A stretch of 64,000 bases of DNA, from assembly GCA_022827225.1 (NCBI GenBank), contig JAJDTJ010000104.1, positions 1 to 64,000 of the forward strand. The letters run 5' to 3'. Numbering within the stretch: the first letter of the stretch is position 1; every line of letters starts with the position of its first letter. A program made the translations under genes and the position numbers. The notes beneath the pieces were generated by a model. It ran no database searches and was not told the DNA's origin. It was given only the letters and a program-made list of their open reading frames with translations. The DNA is from Candidatus Poribacteria bacterium. Lineage in GTDB: Bacteria; Poribacteria; WGA-4E; WGA-3G. Of the stretch, positions 42,215 to 50,276 are shown one piece after another.

Positions 42215-43177
42215 TTATAATCCAAACTCTGTGAGGTCATTAACACGATGTTCCCAGACCCAATCTATGCCCTCACCCGACTCATATTCAAGGTAATTAC
42301 TATCGAAATAACCAGATAAGAAAAGTATGAAGCGTATACTGTCCCCATAAGTGCCGCGCAATTGAGAAACTTTAGTTGCCTCTTCCTTTCTTCGTTTATT
42401 CGTATTAGTGAAATCGCCTGCTGACTTCGCCTCAATCAACAAAGGAAAATCATCTAACTGTGCTGTACGGGGCATAACAACAACATCAATAGGCATTTTT
42501 ATTTCCCTGTTTGTAGTTGCCCTGCGTACTGGAATGTTAAGATGAAACGTAAATGTGCCTGGAGAAAGTGCGTCAAATTTTCTGCTACCAGTCCCTTCAT
42601 CAAATGTGTAGCCACGTTCTTGGAGCCAATGTTGGATAGATGTTAACTGACGTTTCTCTTGAGCATTTCTAAGAATTGGATTCGCTTCAGCACCACAAAG
42701 TCTGTCGGCAATAATCGTTGCAGCACGGCGAATTTCTTCCGCCTCTCCTTCATCGTCTCGATCAAGCCAAACGAAAATATCAAAGTCAATTAACTCAAGG
42801 ATAACTTTTTCAATTTGCTCTAGGTTTTCTTGAAGTTGTGTAGATTCCATACGCGGAGGCACGCGTTTATCTTCCTCCATAGTTTTTACAAGGTTACGCG
42901 GAACTCCAGCGAGCCCTATTAATCTATCGCGTGCTATTGGAGGACAAGTTGCCATCCGCAGTACAGGTAGAATATATGGGTATTCCTGCAAAACTTCAGA
43001 ATTCAGTCGTGTGAAATTGGCTGTTAATTTCAGGACTTGTTCAACCTGCTCGCTAGTTTTTAACCGTGTCTCCTTGAAAACCTGCGGCGCGGATTGCAAA
43101 AACCAGTCATTATAAAAATCAACAGACTTAGCAATATCTATTTTCCATCTATCTGGTTTATCCTTATTAACGCCCAA
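42215..43177 (-). CDS. XamI-like type II restriction endonuclease
   Basis: 320 residues. The N-terminal KPDRWKIDIAKSVDFYNDWF, VLRMATCPPIARDRLIGLAG and NLVKTMEE segments match what I remember of the XamI family (which cuts GTCGAC); this is recognition, not a search. A PD-(D/E)xK site is visible as PIDVVVMPRTAQLDDFPLLIEAKSAG, where Asp near 230 and E-x-K near 246-248 would bind Mg2+. The methyltransferase starts 3 bases after its stop. No separate controller protein is encoded; how the nuclease-first operon avoids self-cutting on entry is not evident. Confidence 0.8.
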   Translation of the reverse strand: MGVNKDKPDRWKIDIAKSVDFYNDWFLQSAPQVFKETRLKTSEQVEQVLKLTANFTRLNSEVLQEYPYILPVLRMATCPPIARDRLIGLAGVPRNLVKTMEEDKRVPPRMESTQLQENLEQIEKVILELIDFDIFVWLDRDDEGEAEEIRRAATIIADRLCGAEANPILRNAQEKRQLTSIQHWLQERGYTFDEGTGSRKFDALSPGTFTFHLNIPVRRATTNREIKMPIDVVVMPRTAQLDDFPLLIEAKSAGDFTNTNKRRKEEATKVSQLRGTYGDSIRFILFLSGYFDSNYLEYESGEGIDWVWEHRVNDLTEFGL

Positions 43178-43385
43178 TCCATGACCTCCGCAGTTTCGTC
43201 TGCTCTTTTTCGCTTATTGACTTCCGTTTTAGCCTGAACATGTCTTATCCGTTTCTATTCCAAGGTGAAATTATGTTTCATGGACTACCTTTTAGTGTAT
43301 CATACTCTGATCCTAAAATCCAAATTATTTTCTGGGTTGATAAGTGTTTTCTGCTATCCAATAGGTAAAACCTACAGAAGAGGAG

Positions 43386-43406
43386 AACAAGATTGTAAAT
43401 CTTGTT
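43386..43406. repeat. Perfect 9-bp inverted repeat
   Basis: AACAAGATT-GTA-AATCTTGTT in the 270-base gap between the R-M genes and the Gfo/Idh/MocA gene. There is no T tract, so it may be a protein-binding dyad or a small hairpin. Nothing else is seen in this gap. Confidence 0.6.
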
Positions 43407-43447
43407 AGTGCAAAGGAAAATAGAAATTTTATGGTCAGGAATATTTG

Positions 43448-44593
43448 CTACAGAGCGATAACCTCTCCAGTTGCAGCGGAACGGTACCCTGCACAGATGA
43501 TTTCCACAGAGTGCGCCGCAAATTCGGCGTTCATTTCACTCTCTACACCGTTCTCAATACAATCCACAAACGCACTGAATTCCCGGGGACCGTCGTCTCC
43601 GCTTCCGACATCTATCCATTGCTGTTTCGGTCGTATTCCGCTCTCTGCTTGTGTGCTACTCCACATCCCCATCGGATCGAGCGGGTGCGGTGTCGGTGGT
43701 TCAAACGCCGGTTCAGCAGCAAAAACTTCCAGACGGTTCGCTGATGCATCGAATGTCAATGTTCCCGCGGTGCCGACAAGATGTACTTTCCGAACGCCGC
43801 CTTGTGCGTGACTTTGCCAACCGTAGCGTCCACTGGTAATAGTTGCTGTCGTGCCATCTTCTAACGTCAGCACCAATGCCCCGAAATCTTCGAGGTCACA
43901 GTCGAGATGCTCTTTGAAGAAATAGTTCGCTGTTCCGCCGAACACGCGCTGCACGCGTTTCTGCGTCAACCAATTCACCATGGACACTGCATAGACCCCG
44001 ACATCGAACATCTCAGGTTTCGCTTCAACGAAACTGTAGCGTTCGAGTGTAGGTTTCTGGAGTCTTTTTTGCCCGACAGGTGCGGTGCCGGGATGACCTT
44101 TAGAAAAGAGGACATCGCAATGGATTGCCTGAAGTTCGCCGATGCGTCCACTTGTCAATGCTCGCTGAACGGTACGTGCCCAAGTACTATGGATATTACT
44201 GAACATCTGTGTTCGTACACCGCTCTTCGCGACTGCCCCAACAATCCTGTTCGCATCTTCCGGGTTGAGTGCCATCGGTTTATCGAGGTAGACGTGTTTG
44301 CCGGCTTCAGCACATTTTTCACCGACACGTCCACGACGTTCCACCTCCGTGCAGAGGCTGACGATATGTACGTCCTCGCGTGCCAAAGCGTCATCGAGAT
44401 CACGGATGAAGGGTAGATTTAACGATTCTGCAAGTGCGCGTGCCAAAGCAACCCGTTCGGGTGGTGCATCGAGTTCATCGGCAAAGGCAATCAATCGGCA
44501 GCGTCCATCTTGTGCAAAAAGTGAGGCATAATTCTCTTGATGTGTGCGGTGTCCACCGAGTAGAAGCACACCATATTTTCCATTTTGCTGCAT
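43448..44593 (-). CDS. Gfo/Idh/MocA family oxidoreductase
   Basis: 381 residues, an NAD(P)-dependent sugar or cyclitol dehydrogenase type. Seen: N-terminal strand GVLLLGGHRTHQENY, a nucleotide-binding fold with VHIVSLCTEVERRG, the catalytic-lysine motif as YLDKPMALNPEDANRIV (near 94-110, usual EKP is DKP here), and the C-terminal substrate domain with LEDGTTATITSGRYG. GGAGG overlaps the end of the preceding gene. With that gene it forms a two-gene operon. Substrate unknown; such enzymes may work with DUF1080 proteins on 3-keto sugars. Confidence 0.87.
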   Translation of the reverse strand: MQQNGKYGVLLLGGHRTHQENYASLFAQDGRCRLIAFADELDAPPERVALARALAESLNLPFIRDLDDALAREDVHIVSLCTEVERRGRVGEKCAEAGKHVYLDKPMALNPEDANRIVGAVAKSGVRTQMFSNIHSTWARTVQRALTSGRIGELQAIHCDVLFSKGHPGTAPVGQKRLQKPTLERYSFVEAKPEMFDVGVYAVSMVNWLTQKRVQRVFGGTANYFFKEHLDCDLEDFGALVLTLEDGTTATITSGRYGWQSHAQGGVRKVHLVGTAGTLTFDASANRLEVFAAEPAFEPPTPHPLDPMGMWSSTQAESGIRPKQQWIDVGSGDDGPREFSAFVDCIENGVESEMNAEFAAHSVEIICAGYRSAATGEVIAL

Positions 44594-44595
44594 GT

Positions 44596-45039
44596 TTAAA
44601 CCTCCAATTCAACAGGCTGCCCGCTTTCGAGCGATTGCGCGATAGCCGCTGTTAACTCGCCAATTCCATCGAGTTCGGGTAGAATGGCGTTTTGATAATG
44701 TCTACCAACCGGTGTTTCGTGATAGATAACGCCTCTATTTCCGACCAACATCATGTCAATTGCTGTTTCAGTATCAACCCGATTGACGCTCAAGGTTGCC
44801 ATCTGCCCTGCGGCATAGTGAAGCATTACTGTGACGTGTGGGCTTTCCACGTGTCCCTGTGCATAAACACGTTCCGGTGACGACGCGATCCATTCATTTG
44901 CGAGTGCCGTCACTACACCGACCGACGACAGCAAATCCACACTTTCGTCCGCCACGTGCAGGACACAGCGTAGGAACACTGGACTCCCAATCCGATCTTT
45001 TTCAAGCACAGATTGAACCGATTTTTTTAGTAACTCCAT
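44596..45039 (-). CDS. Stand-alone Gfo/Idh/MocA C-terminal-like domain
   Basis: 147 residues. ESPHVTVMLHYAAGQMATLSVNR and AIDMMLVGNRGVIYHETP resemble the C-terminal beta-sheet domain of Gfo/Idh/MocA oxidoreductases, but the N-terminal Rossmann domain is missing. AAGGAGAA precedes the ATG and the stop lies 2 bases before the ATG of the full-length enzyme, so it is translated as its own protein. It may be a subunit of that enzyme or the remnant of a truncated duplicate. The residues VFLRCVLHVADESVDLL are compatible with a short helical lead-in. Confidence 0.6.
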   Translation of the reverse strand: MELLKKSVQSVLEKDRIGSPVFLRCVLHVADESVDLLSSVGVVTALANEWIASSPERVYAQGHVESPHVTVMLHYAAGQMATLSVNRVDTETAIDMMLVGNRGVIYHETPVGRHYQNAILPELDGIGELTAAIAQSLESGQPVELEV

Positions 45040-45073
45040 GTCTTCTCCTTTTTAAACTGCTGCCCAAAAATTG

Positions 45074-45103
45074 TTGACGAATCTGCGGACCTTATGCTAT
45101 ATT
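45074..45103 (+). promoter_or_regulatory. Promoter for the rhodanese gene
   Basis: TTGACG, 18-base spacer, TATATT, lying between divergent genes. The transcript would start about 75 bases before the ATG at 45186. Confidence 0.5.
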
Positions 45104-45185
45104 TATAACGATAAATTTGGTTTGCAACTACATCCGAATGCCTGCGGATTTAATCAGCAGTCTTCAACCTTTTTGGAGGAAAACT

Positions 45186-45551
45186 ATGCCATTGAAAACT
45201 CTTGAACAATTGGTTACCGAAGCGAGGGAAAATGTTGGACACATATCTCCCGATGAACTCACAGAAGCGACAGCGTCAATTATCCTCTTAGATGTTCGGG
45301 ATGAACCGGATTACGACGAAGAACATCTACCGAATGCTGTATCTCTGCCGCGTGGTTACCTTGAACTTGATATTGATGAGGTCGTCCCTGACGCGGACAC
45401 ACACATCGTTACGTACTGCGGTGGTGGCACCCGTGCGACACTCTCCGCACACACTCTAAAAAATATGGGTTATGAAAACGTTTCAGTGCTAACCGGCGGT
45501 TTCCGAGGTTGGAAATCCGAAGGATTACCCACCGAAAAATCTGACGCATAA
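45186..45551 (+). CDS. Rhodanese-like sulfurtransferase
   Basis: 121 residues from ATG 45186 (GGAGGA 8 bases upstream; an in-frame ATG at 45138 and GTG-like earlier starts add unlikely residues). A single rhodanese domain: LLDVRDEPDYDEEHLPNAVSLPRG, then the active-site loop YCGGGTRAT with the catalytic Cys, and VLTGGFRGWKSEGLP at the end. All the elements of a persulfide-carrying rhodanese are present. Probable sulfur transfer or cyanide detoxification in the cytoplasm; the partner is unknown. It is transcribed alone. Confidence 0.9.
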   Translation: MPLKTLEQLVTEARENVGHISPDELTEATASIILLDVRDEPDYDEEHLPNAVSLPRGYLELDIDEVVPDADTHIVTYCGGGTRATLSAHTLKNMGYENVSVLTGGFRGWKSEGLPTEKSDA

Positions 45552-45601
45552 GTAATAGCATCAGATTAGCATAGATAGCAGATTTTGTCAATCCGTGTTA
45601 C

Positions 45602-45630
45602 TTGACAAAAGATTAGGGGGCTGCTAAAAT
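45602..45630 (+). promoter_or_regulatory. Promoter for the Uma2 gene
   Basis: TTGACA, 17-base spacer, TAAAAT. Start about 90 bases before the ATG at 45726. Confidence 0.6.
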
Positions 45631-45725
45631 TATGATGAACGTCTCGGAAACTTTCAAAAACGGTTGATGAGGCTTCGCGCTTTTATGCAAGTGGAGAACA
45701 TTCCGACACTGATACGGAGGCGATC

Positions 45726-46532
45726 ATGGATACCCTAAGAGACTTCGAGTTCAAGCAAAGAAAGTATATGCCTACCTTTCCGAAAGCGAGCGGAAAACCC
45801 ACTATTTATATTCAAGGATACCCTTGTGAGGACGATGAGCCTATGGCCGCAACAGGTTTTCACGCAGACCAGATTTCTATTTTTTCTGAGCAACTCTTTC
45901 GATACTTTGCACTGCATCCGCATATCTACATCGGTGTTGATAATTTTGTCTATTACCGTGAAGGCGACATTACAAGATTCGTCGCTCCAGATATTTACGT
46001 TGTTCTCGGTGTTGATAAATATCCACAGCGGCGCAGTTTTTATACGTGGTCAGAGGGGGCGGTGCCGACAACCATTTTCGAGTTCCTTTCTGATTCAACA
46101 GCGGATCAGGATCGGCATGAAAAAGTCCGACGCTATCTGATAGATATGGGTGCCCAAGAGTACTTCATCCATCAACCTGAAATGGAGAAACCTTCAGAAT
46201 TTCGGGGGTGGCGGCGAAATCCATCAGGTGGTGTCGTAGAACTGTCCCCGGATACAGACGGAGGTTTGTTCAGTGAAGCGTTAAATCTCTATTTTCGGTG
46301 GCAGGATCAGCTTGATACTCATGTCAGACTTTTGCGCCCGTATTTACCTGACGGTACTCCGATTACAACTTCGATGGAGGAGCATCAGCTTCGGATAGAA
46401 GAGCGTCAGCTTCGGATGGAGGAGCATCAGCTTCGGATAGAAGCGGAAGCGCGCGCAGCGGAGGAAGCACAACGGCGCCGGGAAGTAGAAGTTGAGCTGG
46501 AGCATCTCCGTCGGCAACTCTCAGATCGCTAA
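45726..46532 (+). CDS. Uma2 family (DUF820) putative endonuclease
   Basis: 268 residues. The fold is the PD-(D/E)xK nuclease of the Uma2/DUF820 family, very common in cyanobacteria and sponge symbionts. Seen: VAPDIYVVLGVDK (catalytic Asp), FEFLSDSTADQDRHEKVRRYL (family motif E-x-x-S-xx-T with helix), GAQEYFIHQP. The last 60 residues are a coiled coil containing three 7-residue units EEHQLRI/EERQLRM/EEHQLRI, encoded by 21-bp direct repeats (46380-46442). GGAGG-like GGAGGCG precedes the ATG. Real substrates of this family are not known. Confidence 0.85.
   Translation: MDTLRDFEFKQRKYMPTFPKASGKPTIYIQGYPCEDDEPMAATGFHADQISIFSEQLFRYFALHPHIYIGVDNFVYYREGDITRFVAPDIYVVLGVDKYPQRRSFYTWSEGAVPTTIFEFLSDSTADQDRHEKVRRYLIDMGAQEYFIHQPEMEKPSEFRGWRRNPSGGVVELSPDTDGGLFSEALNLYFRWQDQLDTHVRLLRPYLPDGTPITTSMEEHQLRIEERQLRMEEHQLRIEAEARAAEEAQRRREVEVELEHLRRQLSDR
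46380..46442. repeat. Three 21-bp repeats in the Uma2 coiled-coil tail
   Basis: GAGCATCAGCTTCGGATAG-type units at 46380-46400, 46401-46421 and 46422-46442, with a few changes in the middle unit. In-frame, so copy-number change lengthens the coiled coil by seven residues at a time. Confidence 0.8.
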
Positions 46533-46583
46533 GATAACGGTATTTAACGAGTGTATCTTCCATCCATTAACAACGGAGAAAAC

Positions 46584-47609
46584 ATGCGCAACAAATATAT
46601 CTTCTTAGTACTTATACTCCTCACATTTTTTGTCGGTTGCAATAGAGAAAAGAAACAATTAAATGTCTTTACATGGGCAGGCTACGTCAGCGATGACATC
46701 CGTGAGGGGTTTGAAAAGGAGTTCGGGGTTACCATCCTCGTTGATACCTTCGCCAGCAACGAAGATCTTCTCACGAAGTTGATGGCGGGTGCAACAGGAT
46801 ACGACATCATCATGCCGTCCGACTACATGGTATCCATCCTAATCAAGCAAAACCTGTTAGCCGAATTAAATCGCGACAATATCCCGAACTTTCAGAACAT
46901 CAGTCCGCTGTTCCTCGGTAAATACTTTGACTCGGAAAATCAATATTCTATCCCTTATACGTTCGGTACAGCAGGTATCGCTTACGACTCGGCTGTTATC
47001 TCGCCAGCGCCGGAGAGTTGGGCAGTACTATGGGACGACCAATACAAGAATCAGTTCAGTATGTTAGACGACCAGCGCGAGACGATCGGTGCTGCCCTTA
47101 AGCTGCTCGGATATAGTCTCAATAGCACCGATCCGGAGGAGATCAGAGCGGCGAAAGAGAAACTAATAGCCCAGGCACCGCTTGTGAAACAGTATAAGAG
47201 TGAGGCGGAAGAGCTTCTCATTGCCGGTGATGTGGTTATGGCGCATTGTTGGAGTGGCGATGCGTTCCGTGCGATTGAAACACGTCCGACGATCCGGTAC
47301 GTCATTCCAAAGGAAGGGTCGAGCCAGTTTATTGATGCCGTCTGCATACCGAAATCCGCACCGCATAAGGCACTCGCGGAGCAGTTTATTGACTACCTCC
47401 TCCGTCCTGAAGTCAACGCTAAGATTACCGCCTTCACGAAATATGGGACCTGCGTACCGACCGCGAAAGAATTCTTACCGGAAAATCTACGGGAACACAA
47501 ATTCATCTACCCGCCGAAAGCGGTATTGGAATCCCTTGAATGGTTGAGAGATCCAGGCGATTTTACGAGGCACTACGACCGCGCATGGGAGGAAATTAAG
47601 GCGAAATAG
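46584..47609 (+). CDS. PotD-like polyamine ABC transporter substrate-binding lipoprotein
   Basis: 341 residues from ATG 46584 (GGAGA upstream; the earlier ATG 46551 lies before the signal). Signal with lipobox: YIFLVLILLTFFVGC, lipid-anchored Cys near 18. Then the periplasmic-binding fold of the spermidine/putrescine class: NVFTWAGYVSDDIREGFEKEFG, GYDIIMPSDYMV, YSIPYTFGTAGIAYDS, and EAFRAIE-type helices. It would capture a polyamine or similar small cation for an ABC importer. The permease and ATPase genes (potABC) are not in the window; a stem-loop terminator lies just after the stop. Confidence 0.88.
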   Translation: MRNKYIFLVLILLTFFVGCNREKKQLNVFTWAGYVSDDIREGFEKEFGVTILVDTFASNEDLLTKLMAGATGYDIIMPSDYMVSILIKQNLLAELNRDNIPNFQNISPLFLGKYFDSENQYSIPYTFGTAGIAYDSAVISPAPESWAVLWDDQYKNQFSMLDDQRETIGAALKLLGYSLNSTDPEEIRAAKEKLIAQAPLVKQYKSEAEELLIAGDVVMAHCWSGDAFRAIETRPTIRYVIPKEGSSQFIDAVCIPKSAPHKALAEQFIDYLLRPEVNAKITAFTKYGTCVPTAKEFLPENLREHKFIYPPKAVLESLEWLRDPGDFTRHYDRAWEEIKAK

Positions 47610-47629
47610 ATGTTCGCCCCATCGTTGCA

Positions 47630-47650
47630 GGCGAGGTTTCTAACCTCGCC
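47630..47650 (+). terminator. Stem-loop terminator after the PotD-like gene
   Basis: GGCGAGGTT-TCT-AACCTCGCC, a perfect 9-bp stem followed by ATTTTTAATTT. It is also a member of the same GAGGTT-TCT-AACCTC palindrome class as the hairpin core at 2746-2767. Confidence 0.7.
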
Positions 47651-47847
47651 ATTTTTAATTTCGCCTTTGGAACACCAACGTTCGACTTCTCAAAATCGTT
47701 CAACCCGACCTGCAACCTGTCCTTGTTCTACAGAGATAATTAGCTACCTGTGTGACTTCGATTCTTTTGAAGAAAACCGGAGGAGTTGCAACTAAAAATA
47801 AAAATCTCTCCATAACGCCTAAAGTTTGCATGTGAGGTGGTAATGTC

Positions 47848-48627
47848 ATGAAGGTCTTAGAAACGCTGTTATTCATGTTTCGGAACCCCGTCCCTTTCAT
47901 CGTTCATTTAACGTGTTGGTTTTTGTTTGCCGCTTGGGGAATCGTGTCGGACGATCCATTCGTCATAGAGACGTGGCCCTACATTGTCAAAATTGTGGAA
48001 CCGCCTGCGTCTATCGGAAATTTTCTAAAAGCTGCCTCAATTATTTGGGACGAAATTATAAAAGATTTAGCGGGAAACGGATTTTGGGTTCTTGTTGTCA
48101 TGCCGCCTTTTCTTATCTCTTACCGGGAGGCAGTCGGCAACCTAAAAGGTATTACCAGCGAACATCAAACATGGATGGCGTGGTACCGGCGACGACAAGA
48201 AGCAGGAACAGAAGGCGATAATTTCGTTGACGCCTCACCACCAGTGAAGGACATACGAGTCAACTCCTATTTCAGGAAAGCGCAAAAAACGCTTTTATCC
48301 ATGATTCGCAACCCGAAAATACTTCTCATTCATTTCTTATCCTGGATTCCTACTTACTTTTTACTAATCCTCATGACGGAATTCCCAGACCTTGCTGGTA
48401 TAGTTCGGACAGCGTCCGGCTTCATTGGTGATTTTTTCCGAGCTGTAGTTTATCTTTCGATAATTGCTGTTATATTCGGGCTCATTTCCAGCTACCAAGA
48501 GACAAGAGGCACCGTGAAAGGGGTAGCCAAAGTCCAACAGGTGTGGACAGAATGGTATCACCGACAACAAGAAACGAAAGGCCGAGAAACCTCTTTTGAC
48601 GTATCACCATCATTTAACACTTTCTAA
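47848..48627 (+). CDS. Modular membrane protein, two repeat units
   Basis: 259 residues, not a family I know. Two tandem units of about 125 residues, each with LLFM-x-RNP then two hydrophobic stretches (IVHLTCWFLFAAWG; FWVLVVMPPFLI) and closing SYREA-x-GNLKGI-x-E-x-x-x-W-x-x-WY-x-R-QQ-E-A. Each unit should contribute two membrane helices and a cytoplasmic loop with an amphipathic WxxWYxRQQ helix. The next gene at 48649 is a paralog with four units. GAGGTGG precedes the ATG. No catalytic motif seen. The loop suggests binding of a ligand or protein at the membrane surface. Confidence 0.65.
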   Translation: MKVLETLLFMFRNPVPFIVHLTCWFLFAAWGIVSDDPFVIETWPYIVKIVEPPASIGNFLKAASIIWDEIIKDLAGNGFWVLVVMPPFLISYREAVGNLKGITSEHQTWMAWYRRRQEAGTEGDNFVDASPPVKDIRVNSYFRKAQKTLLSMIRNPKILLIHFLSWIPTYFLLILMTEFPDLAGIVRTASGFIGDFFRAVVYLSIIAVIFGLISSYQETRGTVKGVAKVQQVWTEWYHRQQETKGRETSFDVSPSFNTF

Positions 48628-48648
48628 CTTTACGGCAATAAATCCGTT

Positions 48649-50070
48649 ATGAAAATCCAACGAACACTGTTGTTCATGCTTCGGAACCCGATACCTATTA
48701 TTGTCTATTTTCTCGTATGCTGGATTTTGCTATCTGCCTCAATTACTATGTCAGATGATCCGTTCGTACACGGGGCATTGCCAGATGCAGCTGAAGCGGC
48801 AGAAGGTGCTTTTGCGAATTTGCCTGGGTCCCTCTGGAAATTAGTTACAGCCCTCTCGATTATCACTGAAGAAATCTCCCGAGATTTTACATTTACATAT
48901 TTGGTGTGGCCACTTGTGATCCCTCCTGCTCTCATATTGGGTTACCGAGAGGCGAGGAGCCTTCGGAATGGTATTGCTACAGAACGAAAAGCGTGGGTAC
49001 AGTGGCTTGAGCGACAACAGTTAGTAAAGGCGGAACGAGGGATTTATGAAACACCGCCATTATCAGAACATATCGCGGGCGGCATCTATTTCATATCTGC
49101 CCGCGAAACAGGGCTATTTATGTTTGGGCACCCGACACTCCCTTCTGGTCATTTCGTATGTTGGTTTACACTGTTCGCGCTTCCTATTCTATTTGACGGA
49201 AGCGACTTCGTGCGGTCCCTTCCCGGAGTCGTTATCGCTGCCGCTATATTTACGCTCATATTGAGTTACCGAGAGGCGAGAAGCAACCTCAAAGGAATCG
49301 CGATAGAGAAAGATATTTGGGCGAAGTGGTACCACCGGCAAAGCAAAGCGGTTGCTCACGGAAATCCATTTGAAGAACCGCCATCATCGGAAAATATGGA
49401 AGCGTATTCTTATTATGGGGAAATCCAAGAAACATTGATTTTCATGCTGCGTAACATCGGGACGTTTGTTGTTCACCTTATGTGCTGGGTTTTCGCGATT
49501 GCGCTATTATTCTGTCTGACACTCTCACCAGAGAAATATCCTGTTGGTATGTTGGATTTAATAGATATCATCGGACTATTTGGACAACTCCTTCCTTGGA
49601 TTGCTATAATTGTATTCATCATCAGTTACCGAGAAGCAAAAGGGAACCTTAAAGGTATTGCCAATGAGCAACGGGTATGGATGCAATGGTATCATCAACA
49701 ACAGGAAACAATAAGGCTGGGGAACGCTTTTGAGGATTCTCCACCATCTGAAAATAGACAAATCGGTTCGTATTTCAAGATCGCACAACAGGCTGTCTTA
49801 TTCATGATACGCAATCCGCTATCTATTATCGTCCACTTGACATGCTGGTTTGCCGGATTTATTTTCTTGTTCTATGAAATTTCGGATTCCGAGTTGTCCC
49901 TCATTGTGATTATATCGGCTCTGATCTCCAGTTATCAAGAGGCGAGGGGCACTGTAAAAGGCACTGATAGAGAAACGGAAGTCTGGACAAAATGGTATCA
50001 AAGGCAAACCGGAGCGGAAGCACAAGGCTATACACTCGCCGAGGTGCCCCCGGCGATAAAAATGGGATAA
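48649..50070 (+). CDS. Modular membrane protein, four repeat units
   Basis: 473 residues with four tandem copies of the unit seen in the previous gene: LLFMLRNP- hydrophobic pair -SYREA-x-NLKGI-xE-x-x-W-x-x-WY-x-x-QQ. Units begin near residues 1, 140, 260 and 365 (FMLRNPIPIIVYFLVC, LFMFGHPTLPSG, LIFMLRNIGTFVVHLMCW, LFMIRNPLSIIVHLTCW). The 21-base gap after the first gene and the shared module make a clear two-gene operon. About eight membrane helices are expected. Neither start nor stop shows frameshifts; both proteins look under selection. Confidence 0.65.
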   Translation: MKIQRTLLFMLRNPIPIIVYFLVCWILLSASITMSDDPFVHGALPDAAEAAEGAFANLPGSLWKLVTALSIITEEISRDFTFTYLVWPLVIPPALILGYREARSLRNGIATERKAWVQWLERQQLVKAERGIYETPPLSEHIAGGIYFISARETGLFMFGHPTLPSGHFVCWFTLFALPILFDGSDFVRSLPGVVIAAAIFTLILSYREARSNLKGIAIEKDIWAKWYHRQSKAVAHGNPFEEPPSSENMEAYSYYGEIQETLIFMLRNIGTFVVHLMCWVFAIALLFCLTLSPEKYPVGMLDLIDIIGLFGQLLPWIAIIVFIISYREAKGNLKGIANEQRVWMQWYHQQQETIRLGNAFEDSPPSENRQIGSYFKIAQQAVLFMIRNPLSIIVHLTCWFAGFIFLFYEISDSELSLIVIISALISSYQEARGTVKGTDRETEVWTKWYQRQTGAEAQGYTLAEVPPAIKMG

Positions 50071-50216
50071 CGACTTTACCAAGAAGCATCGTAAGCACAG
50101 ATATTGCTATTTCCAATCGCACGCACCCGATTAATTTCTGGTGCGTTTGTTTTGTTAATATCCTGACAGTTGAAAGGTTTTTGCCGAAAGCCCCTCTGAT
50201 AACTTCTGAAAAAAGA

Positions 50217-50245
50217 TTGACTTCTTGTGTAGAATAGGATATGAT
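50217..50245 (+). promoter_or_regulatory. Promoter of the sulfatase gene
   Basis: TTGACT, 17-base spacer, TATGAT (50240-50245). The apparent ATG at 50241 lies inside this -10 box, so translation more likely begins at the TTG 50277. Confidence 0.6.
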
Positions 50246-50276
50246 ATGGCAAATCGTAAATTCAAAGGAGCCACAC

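Noticed and set aside
50241-50276. ATG 50241 as start of the sulfatase
   Set aside because: It lies inside the -10 box TATGAT of a good promoter and has no ribosome site; TTG 50277 has AAAGGAG and begins SRPNILFIMSD.
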